Shown here in pieces: positions 9,131 through 23,000 of a stretch of DNA of 64,000 bases. Under the pieces are notes generated by a model. It was not told the origin of the DNA, made no database searches, and saw nothing but the letters and a program-made list of their open reading frames with translations. How positions within the stretch are numbered: position 1 is the stretch's first letter; each line of letters starts with the position of its first letter. A program made the translations under genes and the position numbers. The stretch is from Gerris lacustris (Eukaryota; Arthropoda; Insecta; Hemiptera; Gerridae): assembly GCA_951217055.1 (NCBI GenBank), contig OX578276.1, positions 15,669,430 to 15,733,429 of the forward strand. Direction: 5' to 3'.

Positions 9131-9830
9131 TACCATGAGATCTCGTCTGTATTTTTATTAAATTAATTTATATTATTTATTTGGTTAAATTATTAATATA
9201 GATGATCTGGGGGCACGGCAGTGCCCCCGCCAAGTCGAGCACAGCCGTGCCATCCTTTACTGGAACCAACTCACGGCAATTTTGGTCCCCCCTCTAATAT
9301 CCTATTCAAGAAACTTAGATATATAAAATTAATTTTAATTTAAAGTTCATGACAAACTGAACCAGAAATAAAAATTTTACACCTCTACCCATAGTAGTTC
9401 AAAGATATATGAACCTAAAGTTTTGTTATTTTGTCACTCACTGACTGACTCACTCATCATAATTCTAAGGCACTTCTAACAATCCTAGAAACTTGAAATT
9501 TTGTCTATAGGTAGAGTTTATTGTACAAATAAAGGAAAAATTAAAAAAAAAAAATTCAAGGCTAATAGAAAAACCACCTATTCAAAATATTGTAAAAAAA
9601 AATAAAATTTTTAAACAGCTCCTCTAGAGCTACCAAGTGGAGAACTTTAAAACTAAAAAGCGATGTTGAGAACCAGGGGTATCCAACTCCAGTATTCTAG
9701 AGGTGTAAGAACACTAGCGCAGGTCGGGCAGATTGCGGTTAAAATTGTAAACTAATTATTATTTTTTGACATTCCACGAATTCTGGTTGTCAGACATTTG
9801 TACTATTTTGTAAATAAACAAAAGAAGAAA
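9131..9830. repeat. Non-coding, includes dispersed repeat
   Basis: From about 9405 to 9730 it resembles 59875-60070 (AGAAACTTGAAATTTTGT, CTATTCAAAATATT, GTGGAGAAC). No gene. Confidence 0.5.
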
Positions 9831-9834
9831 AATC

Positions 9835-9930
9835 AGCCTCGGTGGCTGTATGAGATGCGCGATTGCTCCGAATGCGAGAGTTCCCGGGTTCGAATCTAGT
9901 AAACTAACTAGTTAATTAATTTATTTATTT
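9835..9930 (+). repeat. tRNA-derived SINE head
   Basis: CAGCCTCGGTGGCTGTATGA contains an A-box-like TGGCTGTATGAG, and GGGTTCGAATCT about 40 nt later is a B box. tRNA-like order and spacing, but no acceptor stem or CCA-adjacent closure, so not a tRNA gene. Confidence 0.6.
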
Positions 9931-10652
9931 CTTTGAATTAATAAGCTCACAATCTTTTGAATGGTGTAAAAGATTTAGTTACAATATTAACCGCCAAATT
10001 CTCGTGCAGCGCTAGCAGTCTAACACAGGTAGATAAAGAGGGGAGTTGGAAATCTTTCCGTTTAAGGATTCTATGATCGCTGTTGAGAACGTTCTTTGAG
10101 GTTAATTTGACAGTATTGAATGACAGTTATCTTAAAGTGCAAACATATTTTTACTCCAGATAATTTATTTAGTTCAATTTGAACACCCACTACAAAAAGA
10201 AGTGAAATCCCAACAAAAACACTAGTGTAAAAAAATAAGCCAAGTCTTGCGTAAAAAGTTGTGAGATCATAGGTTTAGCCAAGTCTCGCACTGTCCGAGT
10301 AAGTTCTAGTAGGTTTAATTTATCAAGTGCCAGTACACGATGTTTGTCTATTTGTCTGTCCCTCTCTCTATTCTCTATCCCAAATCACTCTACACGTTTA
10401 AATTTAAAAACATTTTCTGACTTGGCAAATACACCACAAACTTAAATGAAATCTGTATCTATCCCCCCTCCCTCTATCTAGCCGCTGTATCTAGCCGTCC
10501 TCTGTTTGACCAGACTTTTATTACAAAAAAACTATTTCAAAACTTCAACTTCAGGTCCGTATAGCGCCCAAACTAAGAAACTTTGTACGAAGGTAAGTTT
10601 ACTTAAATCGGCTATTGCGGTCTAAGGAACATGTAGTACCACATGTGTGTAC

Positions 10653-10655
<3 letters not shown>

Positions 10656-10735
<80 letters not shown>
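10656..10735. repeat. (AT)40 microsatellite
   Basis: Eighty bases of uninterrupted TA dinucleotide. It explains the Tyr/Ile-repeat frames here. Confidence 0.98.
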
Positions 10736-10737
<2 letters not shown>

Positions 10738-10752
10738 GTATAGGGTGTACCA

Positions 10753-10788
10753 CACACAGGGTGTCTGTAAATACTTTTAGACACCCTG
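10753..10788. repeat. Minimal TIR pair
   Basis: ACAGGGTGTCT and AGACACCCTGT separated by about 13 bp. These termini match the TIR elements at 51096 and 52157, so this looks like an internally deleted copy. Confidence 0.6.
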
Positions 10789-11053
10789 TATTTATTAAAT
10801 TATACATCATAGTTTAAGTAATATTAAATGAAATTAGAATAACATAAAATTATTATTTTTAATTTAAAATGAATTATTATTAATTTTTGTTATATTAATT
10901 AAATTTTAATAACAATATGTTGTAAAATATAAAACAAAAAATAAAACAACCATTTAAATTTAATATTACATTTTTTAATATTAAAATAATTGTGACAGCC
11001 TTTTAACAATACTGCAGTTTACGTTTTCAAGTTCAATCACATTTCCTATATCT

Positions 11054-11098
11054 TTATGTAAGGTATTTCTTCCAGGTCACTGGTAAAGGCAAATTATC
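11054..11098 (-). CDS. OBP-A exon 7 (last)
   Basis: Acceptor ATTTTCAG, then DNLPLPVTWKKYLT and TAA; 45 nt, phase 0. Same length as OBP-B exon 7. Confidence 0.92.
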   Translation of the reverse strand, partial: DNLPLPVTWKKYLT

Positions 11099-14000
11099 CT
11101 GAAAATAAAAAAATAAATCAATTAATATTTCGTTACTTAAGTGCCAAAAACCGTCTATATAACTTATCGCAGTTTTTCAGAAGAGCGAACGAAGAGCTTA
11201 TAGAAGGTGTATAGATGGTGTAGTATCACGAGAGCTTTCAAACACAGAAACGTCGCCGTCCCTCGCGACAGCGACAATCGTCACCCAGTGTTAAACCGCC
11301 TTTGAGAAAAGTGTCTGTTTGTTTGTATTTTATACAAATGTACAGTTTTATAAACAAGAGGAAGGTCATTGTCTTTTTTGATATTTTGAAATCTGTGCGG
11401 GATGAATGAAATTAATAAAAACTAATTTATAAATCAACCATTCCTTTCACATTTTTATATATTTTAACTTTAACTATGTAATTCATTAAATTGATTTTCT
11501 TCTTTTTTTTATTTAAGCTTTTATTAGTTTATACAAGGTTATTTAATACTAGACGTTAAGGAGAGGAAATGGACGGACTCGAAGGTAACCGAGGACGAGA
11601 CATATAGTTCGGCAACATTCGGTCGGGGTCTCCCCCACTCTTCACTCTAGCCCTATAGGCCAGCGCTCTTCTACTTAACTTATAAACCTTAAATCAAACT
11701 ACCTGCTACCCACAACCTACACTAACAATTAACAATCATACTAGTTTTGATCTCCGAGTAGAGCACGTCTCACGTCTCAAAGCCTTCCTTATCTCCAGTG
11801 GCGCACCCAGGATTTTTTTCTGGGGGGGGCTAACCCAGACTCAAAGATGTACAAGTTGTGACCGGGGGGGGGGGGGGGGGGGGGGGGGTAAAAGTAGTAG
11901 TAGGAACCTAGTACTTTCTACTCGAACGGGTAGGTTGAACCACCTGATCGAACCTAGCAATAATATAAATTAAAAAGTAAAAATTAATTAGTAAAATTTA
12001 AATCATAACTTTCTTAATATATCTATGAGCCAGTTTTAAAAAAATCGGTCCGAGACAACTGACGAAATTTCTCTTATACGTTATACGAATTTATATAATA
12101 TTACTTAGTTCAGTGTTTTCCATTTACTAGTGTTCGAGTTTTCGTTGGTACATAATTATTAAAATCTAATATTTTATCAAAATTAATAATAAAAATAACT
12201 TCTCGTCAAGAAAAAATCGGACCCAGCCTCTCTCCTACCGGGTTTAATGCTATTTTCTCAGGAACTAGAATTTTCCCAGGTAAACGGCTTATTATCGTTG
12301 TAGATTCGTATTTAAATGGACTACATTTTAAAATTTTTTAATCAAAATCGTCGAAATCGTTTACGAGAAATAATGTTTTTCAAGTTTTTTCAGAGTTTTT
12401 GGGGGTAGCACCCCTAAATTTGGAGCAAAAATCATTTCTCTATTTCACCTTGGTTGGGGTGTGATATGTGTATATACTAAATCTCGTCAAAATCGGCCCC
12501 GTAGTTTAGGCTCCACGCGTCTGCACACAAAACAGACATTTTTTAAAAAACACTTTTTTGAACTCAGGGGGACCTCAAAACGTGATTAAAATTCGATTTT
12601 GATGGATTTACAAAATCGAATTTTCGCGCCATCTCAATACTTCTTTATAATATGGAGAAGAGAAAAACTCATAATTTGTTTTCTTAACGAGTATAATTCG
12701 TAAAAGTAAATAGTATTTTCTTAAGTATGTGTACCTATTTTCTTTTGGGTTCTGGGGGGGGGGGGCTTTAACCCCTTCAGCCCCCCCCGTGTGTGCGCCA
12801 CTGAAAAACCAAATAGTTATTGTTTTAGTGAATAGAATCTGTTTTATATTTAAAATGAACTTTTTTGATAAAGGTTTTTTTCGAGGGATATTTTTCATAT
12901 CTTTATATAGAAGGGGAGAAAAAACAATATCAAACCAAAATCTTAATAAGGTATCATAATGGTATCATAGACAAAGATAGGGTTGGGCCAGGGGGTGTCC
13001 GTGTCACATGCTCTATTCTCCCTGGATAAGACAACAGGCATGACACCGCTCGCAATAATACTTTAATCTTATCATTCTTTCTATTCCTATGAAGGCAAAA
13101 AAAAAAAAAAATCTTTTAACTCAAACTTAAAATAATAAAAACTTCATTTAATTTGTTTTTATTGATTGTCATTTTTTTATTATCTTTCTTTTCTACCGCA
13201 GCCCTAATATAAGCTGATCTAGGGTGCTCTGGGGGGGGGCTTCAGCCCCTTCAGCCCCCCCCGTGGGTGCGCCACTGCTTATCTCTGTCACACTCTGTTT
13301 TTCCTCCCTCGTTCTTTATTCTCCCTTGGCTTTCTCATTATAATTGTTACCCGGAATACTTATTTGAACTCTCTGCTTGATTCTTGGTGTTGATTGATTT
13401 AAACTTTATATTTTTGTATGGTATTGCTTCCGACCTTACCGAAGGTAACTGAAGCTATGAGATCGTTCTGAAGAACGAAAATATTTTAGGTCTCCGATTT
13501 CAAAAATTCCAAGACAGAAATCCGTTTCAGATATCAGGGAACATTTTTGGTTCCGTGTCTGTCTGTCGGTCCGTCGGTCTGTCGGTCAATCGTTCAATTT
13601 TTGTGAACCACCATATCTTAAAAACTACACGTCCGATTTTAATGAAATTTGGATGGTAGATCATGAATCATGATTAGCCCATTGTTGATCCCATATAAGT
13701 TTCAACTTTCTGCGTTCATTTGTTTCTCTTCCACATGTGCACAAACATACATTTATTTACACCTATAGCTTCGAAAGTACTGATCTTATTTGTATGAAAC
13801 TTTTATAGTTTATCGTTTTGATAAATAGGCCGATAAAACTCACACTTTATATTGAATATTATTTATCTGTAGAACCTTGTTTGAAATCAGGGCCGGATAT
13901 TCAATTTTCTGGCCCCCCCGCGAAAAACTCCAATGGGCCCCCAACCTACCCAGGCCAGCTTCGTTCCTATCGGGTTTCCTGCGACACCCGACACGTTATT

Positions 14001-17000
14001 TTTTAATAAATGTGTTATGCTTTGTTTAAAAGTTGTGTCAACATGTTATATAAAGATGTAAGTTAATGTAGATATAAGAAATACAATTTTAAAAATCTTT
14101 TAGGCCTGACGATGTCTCAAAGGAAGTGAAATATAGCCAAAAACGGATTGACTTCGAAGTTATTAATGCCCTAAATAAGAATAATAAGCATAGTATGGAA
14201 ATGAAGGGTAATATACTGCGAATATCTCTAAAATAAATAAAAATGCAATTTACCTCCTCACAACAACAACAATATTATACCGGCTGTCCTATAACTACTC
14301 CCCTTCCATATTAACTTTTGTAATATTTCAAATAAAATATTTTTCAAGCTTATCCGAAAATGGGGTCCTAAATGTTTTTCGTTAGTCCTTTCGAAGATAC
14401 CGATTTTATCGTTTAGATAAAATAAAAACGCTTTTATTATGTATAATGACCAGATATATTATTTATCAGGGCTGCTGACAGGATTTCCGGGCCCCTGGGC
14501 AAGTTAGCATCTGGACCCCTTTGAACAAATAACGGCTGGGGGTCCGGGGGTTCTCCTCCGGAGAATTTTTTAAAATTTAAATGCAAAAAGATGAGTTTTA
14601 AGGATTTCTGAGGGCAAGTTTGTTCTTACAGGAAAAGATGTTTGGCGCGGGGACGAATTTTGAAGTTTAACTAAGGTGGGCTAAAATACACAAATAATTA
14701 AGTTGTTTCGTAGCTGACAAGCTTAAAAATTGCATTAAAAGTAAAATATATTAATATCAGTCAATATGATTTGCCAGTCAGTCTCTCTCCTGTAAATTAG
14801 CATTGACCATATTGAATAAGGTGAAAACATCACAAAAATCTAAGAAACAAAAAAGAATCAAACTTCCGTACTCATTACACGTTAGGAAGAATTTTAAGTT
14901 CCTCACAATCAATGGCGTACCTAGGGCAGTGGAGGCTCCTCGCCAAAGAAATTGATAGGCAAAATAACAAAGAAACATTTGCGTTCAGCACTGAATGGGG
15001 CCCCCTGACAAAGGTATATGAGTATAATTCCTTTTAGATTTAATTGTACTCTAAAGGACCGATTTATCCACATTGCGGTACAAAGATAGTAGTTTCATGT
15101 CTTTTGATTTTTATTTGTGGGCCTCTGGCACCGGGGCTGCCCGCAATTCGGGCCCATAGCTACGCTACTGATCACAATATCCTTCTTGCCTTTTTGTTGT
15201 AAAAAAAACCTTTTTCAACATCTAGGACTGGGCCCCCCAGGACCGTGGCCCCCCCCCCCCCCCCCCCCCCCCCCCGCACCGCGGGGGCTGGCGGTAGCTA
15301 TATCCGGCCCTGTTTGAAATCTTATAAATATAAAAAGTATAGTTCAGGATATAGCGTGCAAATGAGTGTTTGACTACATCCAGTTTATCATTTGATAGGT
15401 GTGATAGGTGACCACTCATATTTGGAGTAAGAATTGAATAAGTATAACCTATAGAGTGACAAGCTAAAATCAACTTGATATTTGATCTACTAAGTGACTT
15501 AGTACTCAAGGTCATACTCAAATTCAAGAAATACTCCTTAGAATGGTGTATCAAAGGCACTGAGCGGCAAGCCATCAATGTATTGCCCATATCTGCGGCC
15601 CCCTCTAAGCCCGTGGCCTAGTCGGCATAGTGGTAAATCCGGCACTGCATGGAGAGCGTTGGCCTGCCAAAGCGCTTAACCATGATATAATGAGATTAAG
15701 TAAGCTTAGTATATTAAATGTAATGAGGCTTACCTTGTTATTTTTAGTGAAGTAGCAGGCAATTATTTTACCAATATGTTCACAACTGTCTTTAATACCA
15801 TCTGAAAATTTCATAATTAATAACTTACATCACAGTCACTATTATATTTTAACCAAGAATTATAGACATGCTTCTTGTGATATTCGTTCGATCAAGATGT
15901 AGGTTTCCACAAGTATACTACAATTAAGTTCTATCCAGATACAGTTGAATACTAAATAGGCTGAGTAGGCACCTACCTGCGGCCTCCCAGGTGCCTTGTG
16001 TTGTTTTATTAGAAAAATAAAATTTCTTGAAAATATTATTTTTAATCAAATTTACAACAATTTCAATGTAATTCTCGGACCTACATTAATTTTTCTTAAA
16101 TAACATTTATCCTATGACTTTAAATAAGACAAAATATTACTAAAATATTATTTTCCTTATCTTTGTTCACCCTGATAGGAGTTGTATAAAATATTATGTA
16201 TAATATGTATTTCTCGGTGTTCCGATGGTGACCATGTTATGTTGGATGACTGTTGCAACGTTTCGTCTCCCATGCTGGAGCCATCTTAAGGGTTATACAT
16301 GTTCGTCAATGAAAGTAACAACGTGAACAAAGCTTACTTTCATAATTCATAGATAAACATGTATAAACCTGAAAATGCCTCAAAAATAGGAGGTGAAATG
16401 TCCATTATGCATTTACCAAAGGCATTTTTTGCCGGGGAGTCGAACCAATCCTCAACCATGCAATTATAATTTTTATTTATCAATATTTTTGAAACTAGAT
16501 TTTTTCCAGGAAAATAACTTAAAATCGTAATTAAATAGGCATTATTTTATAACTTTAAGAATTTTTTTTTTCATAATTTTTCAAACTTTGTGGGAAGCAA
16601 CTCCCCAAATTAAGTTTTTTCTCAATACTGGTTCTTTATACTACGTAGATGAGCAAGAAAATATTTACATGTTTAAGCTCATGTTTCAATGAGTTATAGT
16701 CGGGTGTCATTAGACACAGATATAAGATCCTTCTTAAATCTTTGGCAAGATGGAAAAATTTGATACGGCTATTTTTTTCTAAAATGGGGTTTTTACTCAG
16801 CTGGAAGTCCTCAGTGATATCTAGAAGGTGGCATAACATTATATCTTTAGAACTGAATAGTTCCTGAGATAAGCTTCTAAAGAATTTTTAAAATTTTCTT
16901 CCTGAAAAATATGTAAAATTGGACATATTTAAATTGTACCTAAATATTTTATTTATAAGCTATATTAAAAATATATTTACCATTTTCCTCTGTACATGAA

Positions 17001-20000
17001 AGCGTGTTTTTCATTGATATTTCACGATGAATTGGGTCACTCCACTTTAAATCTTGAACAGCTTTAAAACCTTCAACAACTGGATTACCATCCTTTAACT
17101 GAAATGCAAAAAAAAAAAAAATGTACATGCATGAAAATATGGTACTACAATATTCATTTATTGGAGAGTCAACTACTCTCCTATACGAGCTATTCAGGCC
17201 CCCATAAAATAAATTGAATAGTAGTAAAAGATATAACAGAATAGAAAGTAATATTAGGTAATAGAATAGAAGAGATAATTGAATAGGTAGTAATAGTAAT
17301 AGTAGTAAAAAAGGCAATAGAATAAAAATATAGAAATAATTAATGTAATCGAGTAGTGTCCAGACGACGGCGACGACGACGCACCTCGAAATGATTTGTT
17401 ATTGCTAAGCTAAGGCAGCCCCATTTATTCCTATGAAAATAAATGCTTAGATTTGTTGGTCTTTAGATAGATATAATAACAACTAAATAGATATCTAAAT
17501 TAATTTGCTTAATTTTACTTTTTTTAAATATGAAATTAATTCTGGGGATGTAAAATATAATTTAATAGAAAGTAATAGTAATTGTTGAAGAAGAGAAAGT
17601 AGAGAATAGAAGTAAGATAGAGAATAGAAAGTAATCGTAATGGAAGAGATTATTGAATAGATAATAATAGTAATAGTTGAAGAATAAAATAACAGGAACA
17701 CAAACTCATAAATTCCCCACTTCTCTATTTGTAGAATTAGCCGCATCCGTAATGCTTCAATAATTACCTTACGATTTGTTTTAAGAGATATGTTTACTAA
17801 ACTAACCTCTTGTAAAGTTAGTAATATATTATTTCAGAATAATTGAAAATAATGAGTACTTACCACACCAGTTCGGATCAAGGTGCACTCAACCAGACAC
17901 TGCCAACAGAAAAAGAAAATTAAATAAGAGTCAATTACAGGGAAGTTATACCTAGAAAACAAATGAATTCTAAGTTTGTGCAAATAAGTATAGAAAGTAA
18001 GTAGGAACTTAGAAATTAAGGCCTTATTTTGAGCCCATCTTACAAATCCTGTGGTGAAGAGTTCCAGCCACTTGACACATCACTACGCGGTACCACAGCA
18101 GATTGTACCGCCGAAGCTAGTGTGGTGTGGCCATTGAGCCATGTAAATCAGAGAGCCCCTTAGGCAGTGTCCTTGCTCTGTTCCGCCCTCGATTCATAGA
18201 TGTAAATTAGAACATCATGGCACGGAATCGAAGCCACGACCTCTTTTCACCCTCGACTCTAAGATAACTGAGCAGAAGGGCAAGCGCATAGTCCCATTTG
18301 GGATAAAGTGAAAGTCCTTTTTAAAAAAGATGGAAATCATTTTCGGGAATAAAGTGAAAGTCCTTTTTTGGATAAAGTGAAAATAATTTTTGGGATAAAG
18401 TGAAAGTGTTTTTTGAAAAAGGTCGAAATCCTTTTTTGGATAAAGTGAAAGTGTTTTTTGAAAAAGGTGGAAATCCTTTTTGGGATAAAATGAAAGTGTT
18501 TTTTTTTTTTTTTAAAAAAGGTGGAAATCCTTTTTGGGATAAGGTGAAAGTCGTTTTTTAAAAAGGTGGTATTTCATTTTAGGAAAAGTAGAAATCCTTT
18601 CTGAAGAATGTAAAAATCCTTTTGCATGTCCCAGGCATTAAATTAAATAAAACGTCAGTCACAAATCATACATACTTTTCATGTTATTTTACAGTGGGGA
18701 AACAAATTTCATATTTTAACATTGCGTTAGTAGTTGAAAATAAGTTTAATGGAATCTTGTATTAAGAATTTTAATAATTACCAATTCATCTTTAGTAACT
18801 GGAATCTTTTCATGCGTCAAGATTTTCATCGACTCATCTGGAAATTATAAAAATATAAATAACAATTTTCACAGGGTTTCTCCGGTAAAATACCAATACT
18901 GCGCACTTTTCCTCGAAAACAGTCCAAACCCGCGCAAAAGTAATGGGCCCCATTACCGCACAAAGGAAGCCCACCCTGGATCCCTTCTAATCCGAAAAAT
19001 GGTAGTCCAGCACCGGACACTTAACATTACATAATTTATTGTTTATTCACATAATCAATAATACATAAATAAATAATATTCTAATAAATGATAAAGCTGA
19101 TAAGCCAATAGCTGATAATTTAGTATATTAAATCAGTCAGTCTGTAAATGAGTTTGAATCTAATTATTGTGCACGTGTGTAAATTGAAATAGAATTTACA
19201 ATAGTTTTGTCAAATAGAGGAAACTATATTGTGGTATGTGAGAAATTTAAATATAGATATTTGAGGGCCTTAAAATCTGATATATTATTAGAGTGGCGGG
19301 GTGTTGAAAAGACGCTGTTGTGTTATCATAAGATTTAAGTTTTACTATGCTCTTTTTTATTTTACTTTTTAAGTGTTTAATAAAACAATGGCTTGTGTTA
19401 ATTGTGCATTACATGAACTTTTTTACCCCTATTACAACAGTGTCAATATTTTTTAGACTTAAAAGTATAAGGCTAACAAATGTTTACAATTTAAGAAGTG
19501 GACGGTTTTGGTTAGCATAAGCATTTTTACCTTAGTCCTTTAATTTTTATACCTGCTTCTGAGTGGTTTACCTGAAGTGTGCGGTATTAAACATATATGC
19601 GGAAATGGTCCTATGCGGGTTCGGTATATAACTGTTTTTCCGAGAAAATTGCGAGAATTGTTAAAGAGTTAAAGATCAGGGATTTATTTCTCCATTAGGC
19701 AAGAATAATTGTAACTATAAAGTTTAAAATTATAGCCCAACGAAATTGGAACTTTAAAATGGGGGAAATAATTGGATTCTATTAAATCCTTTCTTAAAAT
19801 GGGTAGAACTACAGTATATGGAATCCCTACTATATATCTCAAATCGGTACTATCGATTGCTATAATAACGCCTTATATCGATATATCCAAATAATGCGTG
19901 ATTTGCGTAATTTAACATGTTTTAACAATTTTTTTTCTTTTGTATTTGAATTCAATTTTGTTAACATTCATTTTTTTGCCCTAGAATTTTTAACCGCCGC

Positions 20001-23000
20001 TTCACACAGCTTCCTGGTGCTGCTAATTTTCTGACGAAAAACAACCCTCCTGCATATAGACCTAGACCAGGTAGAGGTCCTAATTGAAGTACAAAAGAGT
20101 AAAACGGACAAGATATATCGATATATAAAGTCTTAAAAGAGGTCGATAGTGAGATAACGTATTATCAGAAAAGCCCCATATACTGTAGTTGTTCAACCGA
20201 TGAAACAAATGACTAAATTAACAGTAACAAATAAACATATCAGCTTCAATTCAAATAATTATTACGTTTCCATGATGTTTAAATACGAATTGAATCCTGA
20301 TTTGGGATTTAACTAGTTAGGTGTTTCCATGAGTAGTATTCAATCCGTATTCAATACTCTCATCAAAATAACAAATAATGATGTAACCTTCGCCTTTTAT
20401 AACCAGGTAGGTATGTTATGTTTGTTTTTAAAAACAAAACTGAAAATGGTAAATAAAGGTTATGATTTTTGGTTGAGTGGAGGATGGTGTTTTGACAAAT
20501 TTGACTAGTTTCTACCGAATCACGCTAGAGGCGCTCACTCACACTGCGCATGTCAGGACCGAGTTCAGGTATTTCCATGAAACTCGATCCAGATACGATC
20601 CCAGAATTTAGTGTATCGTATCTGGGTCTGGGTCTAAAAACTGTATTCATCCCGCATTTAAACATCATGGAAACTTAGAAATTGCTATTGTTATTAATAG
20701 AGTTCGGATTTTGCATATTTGCATATCTTTTTTTTATTGCCCCAAGTGATTTTTCTTTACGAATTATGACGTTTGGAAGGCACTAGGCCACTTTATTAAT
20801 TCAAATTTAAAAATGCATATTTTGCATATTTCGGGCATTATTGCATATAATTGCATATTTCCGGCATAAGTGCATATTATTGCATATTTTCGCATAAATA
20901 TTCTCCTTTTTGAGAGAAATTTCCACTAAAGTGCATATTTTATATGATTTTTCTATTCCAACATATATATTATTTAGGTACCAAAACCTTTTAAGGATTA
21001 GAAGACATTCACTGTCTAACGGTGCAAGTAAACCCCCTGTTTTATATAAGCTTCTGCTAGGCCAGGGGGTTTACCAGTCCCTACTGGTTGGTACCCAAAG
21101 AGGGCTTGTTTTCTTGTTTTTCGACTTAATCCCAGACAAAGCTACCCCGACGATTCATAGAGTGCTGCCCTTATTATCGGATTAAAATGGCTTCGTAACC
21201 CAAATGAATGCACAACACGTGCATTAGAGTCCTTCCTTCTAGGGCCTCCTTCTAGAGCCTTCTTCGAGGGCTTCGAAAAGTCGGCAAATTTGGCCATCCT
21301 AAAAGCAAAGAGTGCCCTTAACAACCGCCAAGTCAGTCAGAGATTGGCATTTATCAAAGCTCATTTCGGGGTCTTTCCAATATAATTGAAAAACTGGAGA
21401 CTCCCGGTTTAGAGCTGACGAAAGCTGTAGCTCTCCTCGAGGAACTTAAGGAAAGGAGTAAGGGTTGCCGGGTCCGATTGGGGAAAGACTTCGACAAAAA
21501 ATTGACGCTGTTATCCACCGTAATCCGGGTTGGACCACTGTGGAGAATGTCACCTGAATCCTGGAAGGGGCGGTGTAGTGTAGAGACGAAATAGAAAATC
21601 TGACCCCAGCTGACGTCGCTGCCCTAAAATATGTTCCAGTAGTGTCGTGCGACGTTGAGAGAACGTTTTCACATTTCAAAATGGTTCTTTCCGACCGCAG
21701 ACAAAATTTTAAGATTACAAATTTAGAGAAAGTCTTAGTTGTTTAGACAAATTTTCGTTATTTTTCGTAAATTTAAATAATTTATAAAAAATTAATTGTA
21801 AATTTTAATTACTTTAAAAATATAGTCAATAACTCTATATTGTTGGTGGTTATTCTTGTGTATTTCCCAGCCTAATCTTCAAATACCAGGTTTTTGGGTA
21901 TTTTAAACCCTCGAAATGCACCTTACATAGCACTATTCAATATATTATATAGCTTCCTATTGGACTTTATATTAGGAATAAGTGCATATTTGAGTGCATA
22001 TATTTGGGATAAGCACATATTTGAGAGCATATATTTGGGATAAGTGCATATTTGAGTGCATATATTTGGGATAAGTGCATATTTGAGTGCATATTTTTGG
22101 GATAAGTTGCATATTTTTATGTGCATATTTTGCAATTTTCAAATGCATATATTAAGGTTTTTAAGTGCATATAGATCCGAACTCTAGTTATTAACAATAA
22201 CGTTCAAATAACAGCACATATCAATGCGATATCTGTGGGTAGAACTGCTAATGAATAATTGTTTTTCCAATTATCCAATTAAAACATCTTTAAATAAAGC
22301 TAAAATGTTGATTTCGTGTTATATTTTTTTAACAACATACACCTCAGAATCTACGTCTGAGTGACCAGTTAACTATGATTGGACGATAATTTGAATGGCA
22401 TGAAGGGCCAGTGTAGACACCCCAACAGATTAGATATGTACGTTTTGTATGACCAGACAAACCGAACGATTGGACTATAAGTTGAAAGGCATGAATGACT
22501 AGTTTAGACACCCCTGCAGATTGAACGTACGTTTTGTATGAACCGACAAACCGAACGATTGGACTATAAGTAGTTGAAAGGCATGAATGACTAGTTTAGA
22601 CACCCCTGCAGATTGAACGTACGTTTTGTATGAACCGACAAACCGAACGATTGGACTATAAGTAGTTGAAAGGCATGAATGACTAGTTTAGACACCCCTG
22701 CAGATTGAACGTACGTTTTGTATGAACCGACAAACCGAACGATTGGACTATAAGTAGTTGAAAGGCATGAATGACTAGTTTAGACACCCCTGCAGATTGA
22801 ACGTACGTTTTGTATGACCAGACAAACCGAACGATTGGACTATAAGTTGAAAAGCATGAATGACTAGTTTAGACACCCCTGCAGATTGAACGTACGTTTT
22901 GTATAACCAGACAAACCGAACGATTGGACTATAAGTTGAAAGGCATGAATGACTAGTTTAGACACCCCTACAGATTGAACGTACGTTTTGTATGACCAGA

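Larger units (their letters stand above)
13888..15312. mobile_element. hAT element, 1425 bp, with nested insertion
   Basis: Left CAGGGCCGGATATTC, right TATATCCGGCCCTG; perfect TSD tttgaaat at 13880-13887 and 15313-15320. It contains a smaller hAT-like element (14910-15170), a long C run (about 15249-15275) and a hammerhead-like motif (14104-14140). No intact transposase. In OBP-A intron 6. Confidence 0.88.

Noticed and set aside
9835..9905. tRNA gene
   Set aside because: A and B boxes present, but no closing acceptor stem or anticodon arm; called a SINE head.
10599..10810. Tyr/Ile-repeat ORFs
   Set aside because: Produced by the (AT)n microsatellite.
15222..15590. Minus-strand 122-codon ORF with poly-Gly
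   Set aside because: Crosses a hAT end and its C-homopolymer; no conserved domain or splice logic.
16949..17317. Leucine-rich membrane-like ORF
   Set aside because: Its N-terminal half is the AATAG low-complexity tract; only the last part is real, namely OBP-A exon 5.
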